Source: Candidatus Thiodiazotropha sp. (ex Myrtea sp. 'scaly one' KF741663) (GTDB lineage Bacteria; Pseudomonadota; Gammaproteobacteria; Chromatiales; Chromatiaceae). From it: 64,000 nucleotides of DNA. Within the stretch, counting starts at the first letter, position 1; every line of letters begins with the position of its first letter. The DNA is taken from assembly GCA_025655555.1 (NCBI GenBank), contig JAHXIQ010000006.1, positions 62,001-126,000 of the forward strand, written 5' to 3'. The notes under the pieces were generated by a model. It was not told the DNA's origin and searched no databases. It saw only the letters and a program-made list of their open reading frames with translations. Shown one piece after another: positions 1-9,296 of this stretch. The position numbers were made by a program, and so were the translations under genes.

Positions 1-2
1 GG

Positions 3-623
3 AAACCTGACCTTACCACCCAACCGCTGACGTTCGAGCATGGCGGTATCACGATCCCCAAGACAGGTACGGATAACTATCATGTCGTGATCGCCGAAAA
101 GGATTGGGGTGACAGTAAAGAAACCGTGATTCGCTATGAGTATCAATTCGGCCGACCGAGTAAGCGAAGCCCCAGCGAACTTGCCGGTACGGAAAAAACC
201 GCATTCGAAATTGTGCCCGATCCGATCCCTCGCGAACACAATCACTACCATTCGGATCAGACCTGGGGCTTCCTGCTACGCATACACGGCGCACCTGCTG
301 TCGGTATCCCCGTGAGCTTAGAAACAGACAACGGTAGTCAGATGCAGGCATCGACCGATGAATCCGGACGTGTGGCGTTCCATCTACCGGATGATTTTCC
401 CGATATCGTCACAGGAGAGCGGGACCGCCGTAGTGCAGAGCTCGCCATCAGTGCTGCAATTCAGGATGGCGGCATCGACTATCAGACCACGCTTACGGCC
501 GAGTACCGGGTTGCCCCCTCACACTGGCAGTCGACCCGAATGGGTCTGCTGGTGGCTGGTCTCGGCCTGATTGTCGGCGGCCTCATTGGCAAAACTAAAA
601 AAACTGCAGGTAAGAAGGCATGA
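3..623 (+). CDS. Membrane-anchored periplasmic beta-domain protein, 5' end cut by window
   Basis: The reading frame is open from the left edge, so the true start lies outside the window; 206 residues are visible. I do not recognise the family with certainty. The middle part (about residues 75-130 of the visible segment) has the pattern of an Ig-like/transthyretin-like domain (GIPVSLET..., TDESGRVAFHLPDD), as in carboxypeptidase-regulatory or DUF4198-type metal-related periplasmic proteins. A single hydrophobic helix (MGLLVAGLGLIVGGLIG) near the C-terminus is followed by a lysine-rich tail, so the bulk should be periplasmic and anchored at its C-terminus. Its stop overlaps the start of the next gene by 4 bases (ATGA), so it belongs to the operon ending with TonB. 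A role in binding a metal or other ligand for that system is inference from context. Confidence 0.8.
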   Translation, partial: KPDLTTQPLTFEHGGITIPKTGTDNYHVVIAEKDWGDSKETVIRYEYQFGRPSKRSPSELAGTEKTAFEIVPDPIPREHNHYHSDQTWGFLLRIHGAPAVGIPVSLETDNGSQMQASTDESGRVAFHLPDDFPDIVTGERDRRSAELAISAAIQDGGIDYQTTLTAEYRVAPSHWQSTRMGLLVAGLGLIVGGLIGKTKKTAGKKA

Positions 624-1675
624 ACGGCATCATCAATCTCTCCTCAATTCGAAAACTGGTACAGATCGCCGCATTTGTCTTTTTTGTCTACGGTGGTGTC
701 ATCACCGGCTACTACCTGGAAGATAAGATCAGCGGTGCTCTACCTGCACTAAGCTGTGCCTATGATCAACAGGGCGCCGACCTCTGTACCCTAATCCCTA
801 TTCAGCATCAGATGGATCACCGGCTGGGTGAAGCCATCGCCAAAGGCGGCAACCTCATGATGGGCATCATGCCGACACTCATCACACTGGGGACCTTCCT
901 CTTGCTGTTTGTCTTTCTCAACAAGGCATTCTGCGGCTGGATCTGCCCCCTGGGCACCTTCCAGGATTTTTTATACATGATCGGTCAAAAGATCGGTCTG
1001 ACCCGCCGGGAGTCTCTGGATGAAGGACTGGTCAATCGTATTCGCCCAGTGAAGTGGTTCATTCTACTGCTCCTGGTCTTCGGTTTTCCCCTGCTGGCCG
1101 GTATCGGCATGGTAAACCATGATCTGGGCGATCCCTTCTGCCGCATCTGTCCCAGCCGCATACTGACTACGCTGGCTACAGGTGATACTTCTCAACTGTA
1201 TGTAGATACTGCCAACACAACCACTATCGTGCTTTCGCTCCTGGCCGATTTCCTGTTTGGTCTGATGGTGGCACTGGCGCTGACCATCAGGCAGCCTTTC
1301 TGCCGAATCTGCCCGATGCTTGCACTGCATGCCACATTTCGCAAACTCGGCCTGTTGAGATTGGTAAAAAACGGTACTCCCAGATGTGATCGTTGCGGAC
1401 TCTGCGCCAAGGCCTGTCCTATGGACATTCGTGAAATTCATACTGATATGGAGCGGCGTGATGTGACGTTCGAGGATTGCACACTCTGTGGCCGATGTGT
1501 GGAGTTCTGTCCCGATAAAGATGTCTTACAGATGAAATATGCTTTGATTCCTGTCTTTACCTCAGGTCCTGACTATTTCAAGTCACGTAAAAAGGCGCAG
1601 ACGAAATGGGAAAAATCCAATCTCTTGCAATGGCTGAAGAGAGACCGCAGTAAAGCTCAGGTAAAGACCCCATGA
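620..1675 (+). CDS. NapH/CcoG-like membrane polyferredoxin
   Basis: A 351-residue membrane iron-sulfur protein. Several hydrophobic helices alternate with cysteine motifs of the NapH/NosR/CcoG group: C105-x3-C109-P, C174-x2-C177-P and C228-x2-C231-P. Two ferredoxin-type 4Fe-4S motifs lie near the C-terminus (C256/C259/C262/C266 and C287/C290/C293/C297). Such proteins pass electrons from the quinone pool or cytosol towards periplasmic acceptors, or act in metal-centre assembly. The start ATG overlaps the upstream stop, and a good ribosome-binding site (AGGTAAGAAGG) lies just before it. No napG, napA, nosZ or cytochrome oxidase gene is nearby, so this is not a standard nap or nos component. Its partners here are a CcdA-like protein and ExbB-ExbD-TonB, suggesting reduction of something in the periplasm linked to TonB-dependent uptake (inference). 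Confidence 0.88.
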   Translation: MNGIINLSSIRKLVQIAAFVFFVYGGVITGYYLEDKISGALPALSCAYDQQGADLCTLIPIQHQMDHRLGEAIAKGGNLMMGIMPTLITLGTFLLLFVFLNKAFCGWICPLGTFQDFLYMIGQKIGLTRRESLDEGLVNRIRPVKWFILLLLVFGFPLLAGIGMVNHDLGDPFCRICPSRILTTLATGDTSQLYVDTANTTTIVLSLLADFLFGLMVALALTIRQPFCRICPMLALHATFRKLGLLRLVKNGTPRCDRCGLCAKACPMDIREIHTDMERRDVTFEDCTLCGRCVEFCPDKDVLQMKYALIPVFTSGPDYFKSRKKAQTKWEKSNLLQWLKRDRSKAQVKTP

Positions 1676-2382
1676 TGCCCATCGAGCCCATTGTCCTCAG
1701 CTTCGGTGCTGCGCTTTTGCTCGGACTGGGTTATGGCGCCGGTCCCTGCAACATAGCCTGCCTGCCTTATCTCGGGCCGGTTTTTGCTGCCACGGAGGGG
1801 GGCATCAAAAAAGCCTGGCAAACCTTAGCGCCCTTTACACTGGGCCGGCTCACCGGCTATTCCCTGCTGGGTGGTTTGGCAGGTGGCCTCGGTCTCTGGG
1901 TGCAGGATTGGCTCGCAGCGCCCTGGGTGCGCTGGCTGCTGGGTGCGGCAACACTGCTGGTCGGACTTTCGATTCTGTTTCGCCGTAACCGATCGGCCTG
2001 TGGTAAGTCTTGCGGCCAACCCCCTAGCACAACACTGGATATCGAATCCCGTGATGATGACACACCTCCTGTTGGAAAAATGCTGCCTGGCAGTCTCTTT
2101 CTGATGGGGCTGGGCATGGCGCTCAACCCCTGTGCGCCATTAATGACGGTGGTGCTTGCATCAGCCACCAGTGCCAGTATTATCAGCGGCATCTCTTTGG
2201 GAACCGGTTTTGCCCTCGGTGCCGTATTTGTCCCTACACTGGTCTTTGCTTTCGGTGTGGCTCATTTCGGACATCAGATCAGGCACCATTTATCGCGCCA
2301 TCGCATTGCGCTTGAAAATACCAGTGTGGTTCTGTTGATGATGACCGGCACTGCCACCGCACTGGGTTGGATGACACCATGA
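1672..2382 (+). CDS. SafE/CcdA-like membrane protein with conserved cysteines
   Basis: A 236-residue polytopic protein of the LysE/DsbD superfamily (sulfite exporter TauE/SafE-like or CcdA-like in automatic annotation). The N-terminal helix carries the motif GPCNIACLP with C26 and C30, and the second half carries NPCAPL with C153, echoing the paired membrane cysteines of DsbD/CcdA thiol-electron carriers. A cytosol- or periplasm-exposed loop has two more cysteines (C110, C114) and an acidic stretch. Together with the polyferredoxin gene it overlaps by 4 bases (ATGA), it plausibly moves reducing equivalents across the inner membrane; a transport role for sulfite or another anion is the alternative. 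It overlaps exbB-like downstream in the same way. A second ATG directly follows the first, so the start is uncertain by one codon. Confidence 0.82.
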   Translation: MMPIEPIVLSFGAALLLGLGYGAGPCNIACLPYLGPVFAATEGGIKKAWQTLAPFTLGRLTGYSLLGGLAGGLGLWVQDWLAAPWVRWLLGAATLLVGLSILFRRNRSACGKSCGQPPSTTLDIESRDDDTPPVGKMLPGSLFLMGLGMALNPCAPLMTVVLASATSASIISGISLGTGFALGAVFVPTLVFAFGVAHFGHQIRHHLSRHRIALENTSVVLLMMTGTATALGWMTP

Positions 2383-3041
2383 ACATTGCTGAACTTTTTG
2401 CCAAAGGCGGTCCCGTCGTCTGGATACTCGCGGCCTACTCGTCTATCGGCCTGGCTATCGTGCTGGAACGGAATCTCCTCTTCCTGCGATTGCGCCAATT
2501 GCCCAAGCAGTGGCTCTCGAAGCTTGACCGGTTGCTGGAACAACCGGATGCCAGCAACAGCGTCGCACAGTTAAAGGGACCGGAGGCACGGATCATCCAG
2601 GCTATCGTGGAGGCCGACAGGGCAGGTGTGAAGGACCTGCAAGGGGTTGGACAACGTATTCGGTCACAAGAGATCCAACGCATGGAATTCGGCCTGCGCA
2701 CCTTGGGTATCCTTGGCAATACGGCCCCCCTGCTAGGCTTGCTGGGCACTATCACCGGCATGATCAAGGCCTTCATGGTGATTGAGCAGGCTGGAGGAAA
2801 AGTGGATGCACAGGCCTTGGCTGGGGGGATTTGGGAGGCCATGATCACCACCGGCGTAGGTCTTGCCGTTGCAATACCGCTGCTGATTCTCCTGCATTTT
2901 CTGGAGGGTGGTGTCGAGCGACGCGCACAGCGCATGAATCGGTGTATCGCACTGCTCCTCGAACGTCGCAGCAATACAGCCACAAAGGAGGAGGAAACGG
3001 AGCAACCCCATACTTGGGAACAGATAACCGATGGCGTCTGA
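2379..3041 (+). CDS. exbB: ExbB/TolQ/MotA-type proton channel subunit
   Basis: A 220-residue MotA/TolQ/ExbB family protein with an N-terminal transmembrane helix (GPVVWILAAYSSIGLAIVLER), a cytoplasmic section, and two further helices. The conserved block around NTAPLLGLLGTITGMIKAF and the helix ending GVGLAVAIPLLILLHFL are family hallmarks. With ExbD it forms the proton-driven motor that energises TonB. I chose ATG 2379 because it overlaps the upstream stop (ATGA); an in-frame TTG four codons upstream is less likely. The close link to exbD and tonB favours ExbB over TolQ, since no tolA, tolB or pal is present. Confidence 0.92.
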   Translation: MNIAELFAKGGPVVWILAAYSSIGLAIVLERNLLFLRLRQLPKQWLSKLDRLLEQPDASNSVAQLKGPEARIIQAIVEADRAGVKDLQGVGQRIRSQEIQRMEFGLRTLGILGNTAPLLGLLGTITGMIKAFMVIEQAGGKVDAQALAGGIWEAMITTGVGLAVAIPLLILLHFLEGGVERRAQRMNRCIALLLERRSNTATKEEETEQPHTWEQITDGV

Positions 3042-3432
3042 ATATCGAAGGCACTCATCGATGGTGCTCAATCTGACACCACTGATCGATATCGTCTTTC
3101 TTCTGCTGGTCTTTTTCATGTTGACGGCCCATTTCATAGAAGACGAAGCCATTCCTATCGATCTGCCGGATGCTGCCAACAGCGCTGTCAGTGAGGATAA
3201 AGGGTTCGTTGAGATCGCTATGACACCGGACGGTCAACTGCTGGTCGACGGCCATCCTGTTCAATTGGAAGAGTTGGAAGAGTCGCTAAGGGGTGCGCTG
3301 CACGCACCGGAAAAAAGTTTTGTTCGCCTCAAAGGCGATCACAAAGCCCAGTTCGGTTTGGGGGTAAAGGTGATCGATGCCGCCAGAGCCGCAGGTGCTG
3401 AATCGCTGGATATTCTGACAGAACGACCATGA
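3031..3432 (+). CDS. exbD: ExbD/TolR-type motor subunit
   Basis: A 133-residue ExbD/TolR protein with one N-terminal transmembrane helix and a periplasmic domain. The proton-carrying aspartate is visible in LTPLIDIVFLLLVFFML (D20). The periplasmic part (EIAMTPDGQLLVDGHPVQL and a C-terminal alpha/beta section) matches the family. The start overlaps the end of exbB by 11 bases and the stop overlaps the tonB start by 4 bases, so the three motor genes are translationally coupled with the redox genes before them. Confidence 0.93.
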   Translation: MASEYRRHSSMVLNLTPLIDIVFLLLVFFMLTAHFIEDEAIPIDLPDAANSAVSEDKGFVEIAMTPDGQLLVDGHPVQLEELEESLRGALHAPEKSFVRLKGDHKAQFGLGVKVIDAARAAGAESLDILTERP

Positions 3433-4103
3433 TCGGGAAGGATTTTAGCTGGCGTCTGGCGACTGTTGTCGTTTCACTGCTGATACACCTCTTGGTCGCA
3501 TTCAAATGGTCAGATAGAAACCTGATTTCAGCCGCTGAAATCGAGCGGGACCAGAAACCGCTTTTCGTACAACTTAATTTCCCACAACCCAAATCCGAAA
3601 CCGTAATGCCGGTGGTTGAGCCACCTCCACCCGAGGTAAAAAAACAGCCGGAGCCTAAACCCAAGCCCAAACCAAAACCAAAACCAAAACCCAAGCCTAA
3701 ACCGAAGCCCAAGCCACAGCCGATGCCTGTGGTTGAGCCGCCCAAAGTCGAAGAAGTGGTAGAAGAGGTTGTAGCAGCCGCACCCATACCGCCACCTCCC
3801 GCCAGTCGACAACTTGAGAGTGTGCGTAACGAATACCTGGCTAAGTTGATGGCGCAGATAGAGAAAAACAAATTCTATCCGACGATCGCGAGACGCAGGC
3901 ATCTCCAGGGCATGATCCGTGTCAGCTTCCGACTGGGTTGTGACGGCAAATTGGACAAACTCGATGTAAAAGGTAAGCACAACCTGCTGCGCAAAGCGGC
4001 CGGTAAAGCTGTAGAGGCCTCCCTACCACTGCCCAGCATACCGCCTGAAATCAAGTGCCCCATGCTGGTCGACTACGCCATGGCCTATACACTCGAGAAG
4101 TAG
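3429..4103 (+). CDS. tonB: TonB energy transducer with long Lys-Pro linker
   Basis: A 224-residue TonB. It has a short cytoplasmic tail, an N-terminal membrane helix (ATVVVSLLIHLLVAF), a proline-rich periplasmic linker and a C-terminal TonB domain (about 135-224) with the YP motif at 150-151 (KNKFYPTIARRRHLQG). The linker contains an almost pure Lys-Pro dipeptide tract at about residues 75-97, flanked by two copies of MPVVEPP. KP/EP linkers are typical of TonB and span the periplasm to reach outer-membrane receptors. No TonB-dependent receptor gene lies in the visible part, so the substrate is unknown; the receptor may lie upstream of the window. The next gene, infA, has its own promoter-like sequence. 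Confidence 0.92.
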   Translation: MIGKDFSWRLATVVVSLLIHLLVAFKWSDRNLISAAEIERDQKPLFVQLNFPQPKSETVMPVVEPPPPEVKKQPEPKPKPKPKPKPKPKPKPKPKPQPMPVVEPPKVEEVVEEVVAAAPIPPPPASRQLESVRNEYLAKLMAQIEKNKFYPTIARRRHLQGMIRVSFRLGCDGKLDKLDVKGKHNLLRKAAGKAVEASLPLPSIPPEIKCPMLVDYAMAYTLEK

Positions 4104-4177
4104 CGAACCCCCGACAGAGACAAGACTTGCCATATGCGTAAATATGCTGATAATGGCGCTCTTCGGTATGCCTGCTG

Positions 4178-4186
4178 TGGTATACT
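4178..4186 (+). promoter_or_regulatory. Extended -10 promoter upstream of infA
   Basis: TG at 4178-4179, one base, then TATACT at 4181-4186 form an extended -10 element 40 bases before the infA start. No good -35 is visible at 17 bases, as expected for this promoter class. Prediction from sequence only. Confidence 0.5.
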
Positions 4187-4225
4187 TTTCGGCTGCGTTG
4201 GCAGTTAAATCAGGAAATGAGCGCT

Positions 4226-4444
4226 ATGGCAAAAGAAGATTTTATCGAAATGGAAGGGACAGTGGTCGAGACCCTGCCGAATACCATGTTCCGTGTGGAA
4301 CTGGAGAACGGTCACGTGGTCACTGCCCATATCTCAGGCAAGATGCGTAAACACTATATCCGTATCCTCACCGGCGACAAGGTTACCGTGCAACTGACAC
4401 CCTATGATCTGTCCAAAGGACGCATCACCTATCGCGCACGCTGA
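4226..4444 (+). CDS. infA: Translation initiation factor IF-1
   Basis: A 72-residue S1/OB-fold protein beginning [15 protein letters not shown] and ending GRITYRAR, the standard length and sequence of bacterial IF-1, which binds the 30S A site during initiation. I chose ATG 4226 over ATG 4217 because the Shine-Dalgarno AGGAA (4212-4216) is 9 bases from 4226 but touches 4217, and because family members start MAKED. It converges on clpA with only 6 bases between the stops. The infA-clpA-clpS-cspD neighbourhood is conserved in gammaproteobacteria, although the serine tRNA and aat genes seen there in E. coli are missing. Confidence 0.98.
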   Translation: MAKEDFIEMEGTVVETLPNTMFRVELENGHVVTAHISGKMRKHYIRILTGDKVTVQLTPYDLSKGRITYRAR

Positions 4445-4450
4445 GCGTTG

Positions 4451-6727
4451 CTAGCCGTCCTCTGTGGTGGCACCGGCAACCGACTCACCCATGATATCGA
4501 ATTGAAGTTTGCCTTCTAAGACATCGACTCTGACAGTCCCCCCACCGATGAGCTTCCCGAAAAGCAGTTCTTCAGCCAATGGCTTTTTGATCTCTTCCTG
4601 AATCAGGCGCGCCATGGGTCGTGCACCCATTTTCGGATCATACCCGTGTTCCGCCAGCCACACCCTGGCTTCCGGTTCTACAATCAGGCTCACCTGCTTC
4701 TCCTGCAACTGGCCTTCCAACTCGAAGATAAATTTATCCACTACCTTGGCGATGTGTTCCTGCGAGAGGCCCGAGAATTGGATAATCGCATCCAGGCGAT
4801 TCCTGAATTCCGGAGTAAACATCCTTTTTATCACCTCCATGCCATCACTGGTGTGATCCTGACTGGTGAAGCCGATGGATGAGCGGCTCATCTCCTGTGC
4901 GCCGGCGTTGGTGGTCATTACGATCACTACATTGCGGAAATCTGCCTTACGACCATTGTTGTCGGTCAGGGTACCGTGATCCATCACCTGTAACAGCAAG
5001 TTAAAGACATCCGGATGGGCCTTTTCGATCTCATCCAGCAGCAGGACACAGTGCGGATGCTTGGCGATCTCTTCAGTCATCAGGCCTCCCTGATCGAAAC
5101 CCACATATCCCGGAGGCGCACCAATCAACCGGGATACCGTATGCCGTTCCATGTATTCCGACATATCAAAACGAATCAATTCCATACCCAGGATACGCGC
5201 CAGTTGGCGTGTAATCTCTGTCTTGCCTACGCCTGTAGGACCGGCAAACAGAAAAGACCCTACCGGTCTCCCTTCATTGACCAGGCCTGAGCGATTCATA
5301 CGAATCGATGCGGAAAGCGCCTGGATCGCCTCATCCTGTCCGAAGACGACCAGTTTCAGGTCACGGGAGAGATTGCGTAACGACTCGGTATCCGTCGTAG
5401 AGACCTTTTTCGGTGGAATACGTGCGATCTTGGCCACGATTGCCTCAATCTCTTCTACATCTATAACCTTCAAACGATCGTCTTCCGGTTGAAGCTGGAC
5501 ATTGGCCCCCGCTTCATCGATGACATCGATCGCCTTGTCGGGGAGATGGCGGTCGTTGATATATTTGTCTGAAAGTTCCGATGCGCTACGCAGCGCTTCC
5601 AGGGTGTACTCGATGTTGTGATGTGCCTCAAAGCGTGACTTGAGACCATTCAGGATCTCTACTGTCTCCTCGACTGTAGGTTCTTCCACATCGATCTTCT
5701 GGAATCGGCGCGCCAGCGCGCGGTCTTTTTCGAAGATACCGCGAAACTCCTGATAGGTGGTAGAGCCGATACAGCGCAGTTCACCGGAGGCCAATACCGG
5801 CTTGATCAGATTGGACGCATCCATCACTCCACCAGAGGCGGCACCGGCACCAATAATTGTATGGATTTCATCAATGAAGAGCACAACGTCCTGCTCTCGC
5901 TTCAACTGTGCCAGCACTGCCTTCAGGCGTTTTTCAAAATCACCACGATATTTGGTGCCTGCCACTAAGGTACCCAGATCCAGTGCATAGATTGTCGCAC
6001 CGGAGAGTACCTCCGGTACTTCCTGATCAACAATCTTCTTTGCCAGACCCTCGGCAATGGCAGTCTTACCAACACCGGCTTCACCCACCAGCAATGGGTT
6101 GTTCTTCCTGCGGCGGCAGAGCGTTTGTATGGTTCTCTCCACTTCAGACTGTCGACCGATTAAAGGATCGATCTTGCCTTGTTCGGCCAGCTGATTCAGG
6201 TTGGATGCATAGCTCTCTAGCGGGCTATCCTGCGCCTCCCCTTTGACATCGGCATTGAATTCGCCACCACCTACAGCATCCTGTTCCCCATCCTCGAGTT
6301 TGGAGATGCCGTGAGATATGTAGTTGACTACGTCAAGTCGGCTGACCTTCTGCTGACCAAGAAAAAACACAGCCTGGGAATCCTGTTCGTTAAAGATGGC
6401 GACCAGGACATTGGCCCCGGTCACCTCGTTCTTGCCAGATGACTGCACGTGAAAAACGGCCCGCTGCAGTACACGTTGAAAACCCAGTGTCGGTTGAATC
6501 TCCCTTTCATCACCATCCGGAATCAGCGGTGTTGTCTGGTCAACGAATTCCCTTACCTGCCTGCGTAATTTATCAACATCAGCGCTACAGGCATGGAGTA
6601 CGGCGACTGCAGCCGGGTTATCCAACAGCGCCAGTAGCAGATGATCAACCGTCATGAATTCATGATGTCTATCCTTGGCATCTTTGAACGCTTGATTCAG
6701 GGTAAATTCCAGTTCTTTATTCAACAT
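4451..6727 (-). CDS. clpA: ClpA, ATPase subunit of the ClpAP protease
   Basis: A 758-residue Hsp100 unfoldase, the same length as E. coli ClpA. It has an N-terminal repeat domain (about 1-145) that docks ClpS, a first AAA+ module with Walker A GEAGVGKT near residue 215-222, and a second with GPTGVGKTE near 495. There is no ClpB-type coiled-coil middle domain. An SIGF loop in the second module (about 618) matches the IGL/IGF loop that binds ClpP. It unfolds substrates, including N-degron proteins handed over by ClpS, and feeds them to ClpP. The gene lies 24 bases downstream of clpS and the two are surely co-transcribed. Confidence 0.98.
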   Translation of the reverse strand: MLNKELEFTLNQAFKDAKDRHHEFMTVDHLLLALLDNPAAVAVLHACSADVDKLRRQVREFVDQTTPLIPDGDEREIQPTLGFQRVLQRAVFHVQSSGKNEVTGANVLVAIFNEQDSQAVFFLGQQKVSRLDVVNYISHGISKLEDGEQDAVGGGEFNADVKGEAQDSPLESYASNLNQLAEQGKIDPLIGRQSEVERTIQTLCRRRKNNPLLVGEAGVGKTAIAEGLAKKIVDQEVPEVLSGATIYALDLGTLVAGTKYRGDFEKRLKAVLAQLKREQDVVLFIDEIHTIIGAGAASGGVMDASNLIKPVLASGELRCIGSTTYQEFRGIFEKDRALARRFQKIDVEEPTVEETVEILNGLKSRFEAHHNIEYTLEALRSASELSDKYINDRHLPDKAIDVIDEAGANVQLQPEDDRLKVIDVEEIEAIVAKIARIPPKKVSTTDTESLRNLSRDLKLVVFGQDEAIQALSASIRMNRSGLVNEGRPVGSFLFAGPTGVGKTEITRQLARILGMELIRFDMSEYMERHTVSRLIGAPPGYVGFDQGGLMTEEIAKHPHCVLLLDEIEKAHPDVFNLLLQVMDHGTLTDNNGRKADFRNVVIVMTTNAGAQEMSRSSIGFTSQDHTSDGMEVIKRMFTPEFRNRLDAIIQFSGLSQEHIAKVVDKFIFELEGQLQEKQVSLIVEPEARVWLAEHGYDPKMGARPMARLIQEEIKKPLAEELLFGKLIGGGTVRVDVLEGKLQFDIMGESVAGATTEDG

Positions 6728-6751
6728 CTGATTCGGACTCCAAGGAGACTG

Positions 6752-7072
6752 TCAGGACTCCTCCATTGTGCAAAGTAGCGGATGCTGGTTACTACGGGAG
6801 TATTCATTGACTATAGACACTTTTGTTTCGGCTATGTCTTTGGTGAAGACGCCACATACACCCACGCCCCGTGTATGGACATGCAGCATCACTCTTGTCG
6901 CCTTCTCCCTATCCATGTCAAAGAATGATTCCAATACCTGCACCACGAATTCCATCGGGGTGAAGTCATCATTGAGGATAATGACCTTGTAGAGGGGCGG
7001 CTTTTTGAGTTTTGGCGCCGCCTCCTGTAGTGCCAATCCGTCATCATGTGAGGTTTGTTCTTTACTGCTCAT
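6752..7072 (-). CDS. clpS: ClpS adaptor for ClpA
   Basis: A 106-residue adaptor with an unstructured N-terminal arm (about 1-25, rich in Ser, Glu and Asp) followed by the ClpS core. The N-degron pocket motif [10 protein letters not shown] and the ClpA contact region around [20 protein letters not shown] are present. It binds N-terminal Leu, Phe, Tyr or Trp of substrates and delivers them to ClpAP. It is first in a clpS-clpA operon and divergent from cspD, the arrangement found in E. coli and Pseudomonas. Confidence 0.97.
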   Translation of the reverse strand: MSSKEQTSHDDGLALQEAAPKLKKPPLYKVIILNDDFTPMEFVVQVLESFFDMDREKATRVMLHVHTRGVGVCGVFTKDIAETKVSIVNEYSRSNQHPLLCTMEES

Positions 7073-7571
7073 ACTGTGTGATTCTAGCAGGCCTTCAACG
7101 CCTGAAAAGCGGAATTATTCTCCGGAAAATATACGGGGATTACCCCGTAAGAATAAGGGATGATACTAATTGACTAATACAATACCAAGCAAACATGTCG
7201 GCTTAGTGTTGACCCACAACGCTACCACACTATACTTCTCCCTACAGTGTTGACAAAGGACTCCGTTCAAGAGAGCCGAAACGCTGGTTTTTGAGGCGTT
7301 ATCGTGACGCCCAACGATTATCACCAATGTAATTTTGCTTGAGTGAGTGGATGGAGTGATTTTCACTCTTAACAACAATACGTAGAAATCTGCCGTTGAG
7401 CGGACCTCGAAAGGAAATTGGCGTTTGAGGTTGCATTACCATTTATTGACTGGCTTTACCACGCGAGTCATATGGCAAGGCAAAACATTCGCACTCCCAA
7501 GGGGCTCACTCAATTCTGCTGTCTGCGACAATATCCCCACTCCGGCAGTGGATAGCTGAGGAGTATTAGCA
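7073..7571. promoter_or_regulatory. clpS-cspD divergent intergenic region with long cspD leader
   Basis: This 499-base gap carries the clpS promoter region on one side and the cspD leader on the other. A good sigma-70 promoter reads rightward: TTGACC at 7209-7214, 16 bases, TATACT at 7231-7236, giving a start near 7243 and an untranslated leader of roughly 330 bases. AGTGTTGAC occurs twice (7205-7213 and 7246-7254). No tRNA or convincing extra gene is seen here. A long leader would fit the RNA-level control known for cold-shock genes of the cspA class; that cspD here works that way is inference. Confidence 0.5.
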
Positions 7572-7784
7572 ATGGCGACTGGAGTCGTAAAGTGGTTTAA
7601 CAACGCCAAGGGCTATGGTTTCGTAACACCGGAAGATGGTGAGCAGGATGTCTTCGTACATTTCTCTTCCATCGAGATGGACGGTTACAAAACTTTGAAA
7701 GAGGGTCAAAAGGTACAGTTCGATATCAGCCAGGGTCCGAAAGGCCTGCACGCAACCAATATACAACGGGTATCGAACGAATAG
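7572..7784 (+). CDS. cspD: Cold-shock domain protein, CspD-like
   Basis: A 70-residue cold-shock domain protein starting [18 protein letters not shown]. Both nucleic-acid-binding motifs are clear: RNP1 (KGYGFV) near residue 13 and RNP2 (VFVHF) near residue 27. These proteins bind single-stranded RNA or DNA. The position divergent from clpS-clpA matches cspD, which in E. coli is induced in stationary phase and inhibits replication; whether this protein has that activity cannot be told from sequence. The ribosome-binding site is GAGGAG about 9 bases upstream. A strong hairpin terminator follows. Confidence 0.95.
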   Translation: MATGVVKWFNNAKGYGFVTPEDGEQDVFVHFSSIEMDGYKTLKEGQKVQFDISQGPKGLHATNIQRVSNE

Positions 7785-7820
7785 GCGCAGTCTCGGCGTT
7801 ACCGTCGAGCGGTAGTATAC

Positions 7821-7854
7821 GGCCGATGATCTAAATCATCGGCCATTTCATTTC
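7821..7854 (+). terminator. Rho-independent terminator after cspD
   Basis: A perfect 10-base-pair stem (GGCCGATGAT at 7821-7830, ATCATCGGCC at 7835-7844) with loop CTAA is followed by the T-rich ATTTCATTTC. It lies between the convergent cspD and icd genes and may also serve icd in the other direction. Confidence 0.8.
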
Positions 7855-7860
7855 TATTGG

Positions 7861-9117
7861 TTACATGTGAGCTATCACGGCTTGCCCGAATTCTTCAGTT
7901 CCGACCAGTACGGCATTTCCCATCTGGCTGGCGAAGTCCTCTGTCACCGTGTGTGCATGTATTGCGCCCGAAATGCCCTTTACAACCAGATCGGCTGCAT
8001 CACGCCACCCCATATGAAGTAACATCATCTCCGCTGAGAGCAGCAGCGATCCAGGATTTGCGCGATTTTGCCCAGCGATCTTGGGGGCTGTGCCGTGCGT
8101 GGCTTCAAAAATGGCCACATCATCTGAGAGATTGGCGCCAGGTGCTATCCCAATACCACCCACCTGCGCCGCAAGCGCATCGGAAATAAAATCACCGTTG
8201 AGATTGAGTGTGGCGATGACACTGAAATCCTCGGGATGAAGCAGAATCTCCTGCAGGAAAGCGTCGGCGATCACATCCTTTACGATGATTTCCCTTCCGG
8301 TCATTGGATTAGCCAGTTTGCACCACGGCCCACCATCCATCTCCTCAGCCTCAAACTCCTCCTTCACCAACTCATAACCCCAGTTTTTAAAGGACCCCTC
8401 AGTAAACTTCATGATATTGCCCTTATGCACCAACGTCAGCGAATCCCTGTCGTTGTCGATGGCATATTGAATGGCCCTTCGAACTAGGCGTCTGGTGCCC
8501 TCTTCCGACACCGGCTTGATGCCGATACTTGAGGTAGCAGGAAAGCGAATCTTATCTACACCCATCTCATCCTGTAGAAAACGTAATACCTTTTCTGCAT
8601 CTGCCGTCCCTGCCTGCCATTCGATACCAGCATAAATATCCTCGGTATTTTCTCGAAAGATGACCATGTCCGTTTTCTCAGGATGCTTCAGCGGGCTGGG
8701 GGTGCCACTGAAATAACGCACAGGACGGATACAGACATAGAGATCTAGCATCTGGCGCATGGCCACGTTAAGAGAACGAATGCCACCTCCTACAGGTGTT
8801 GTCAGCGGTCCCTTGATGGAAACCGGAAACTGCTTGAGTGCCACTATCGTCTCCTCAGGCAGCCACTCACCCTCACCATAGACACGATTGGCCTTCTCAC
8901 CCGCATAAATCTCCATCCAATGAATTTTCCTGCGACCGGCGTAGGCTCTCTCAACAGCCGTATCGATCACCTGTTGCATAACCGGCGTGATATCTGCACC
9001 AATACCATCTCCCTCAATAAATGGAATAATCGGATTATCAGGGACTACGGGTTTAGCATCGGCACCGACAGTGATGGCACTGCCTTCCGGCGGAATAGAG
9101 ATTTTATCGGAGAACAT
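7861..9117 (-). CDS. icd: NADP-dependent isocitrate dehydrogenase
   Basis: A 418-residue enzyme of the E. coli Icd class, converting isocitrate to 2-oxoglutarate with NADP. The N-terminal [15 protein letters not shown] and the active-site segment [19 protein letters not shown] are present; the serine in GIRSLN corresponds to the one phosphorylated by AceK in E. coli. The C-terminal [13 protein letters not shown] segment matches the cofactor-binding region. In many gammaproteobacteria icd is the neighbour of cspD and clpS, as here. The start gives the usual family length. Confidence 0.97.
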   Translation of the reverse strand: MFSDKISIPPEGSAITVGADAKPVVPDNPIIPFIEGDGIGADITPVMQQVIDTAVERAYAGRRKIHWMEIYAGEKANRVYGEGEWLPEETIVALKQFPVSIKGPLTTPVGGGIRSLNVAMRQMLDLYVCIRPVRYFSGTPSPLKHPEKTDMVIFRENTEDIYAGIEWQAGTADAEKVLRFLQDEMGVDKIRFPATSSIGIKPVSEEGTRRLVRRAIQYAIDNDRDSLTLVHKGNIMKFTEGSFKNWGYELVKEEFEAEEMDGGPWCKLANPMTGREIIVKDVIADAFLQEILLHPEDFSVIATLNLNGDFISDALAAQVGGIGIAPGANLSDDVAIFEATHGTAPKIAGQNRANPGSLLLSAEMMLLHMGWRDAADLVVKGISGAIHAHTVTEDFASQMGNAVLVGTEEFGQAVIAHM

Positions 9118-9296
9118 CGATTGAGTTACCTCACCTGAAAAAGCTTCTAGCCTAGACTAGATTACGAAAACCCGCTTGTTTTTCTGTATTCGAATGTCAT
9201 GTCTTGACTGTTGAGCCCCTGGAAAATATAGGGAAATTACAAGACATGAACGGCTATATTAAAAAAATCAATAAAAAGGATAGGGGCTTGTCTGTT

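Noticed and set aside
3-623. C-terminal helix with basic tail as a PEP-CTERM sorting signal
   Set aside because: The Pro-Glu-Pro motif before the helix is missing; it is a plain membrane anchor.
3329-3871. Gly-rich open frame opposite tonB
   Set aside because: The Gly/Leu/Phe repeats are the reverse complement of the KP linker.
4445-4450. Serine tRNA expected between infA and clpA
   Set aside because: In E. coli a tRNA gene lies there, but here only 6 bases separate the two stops.
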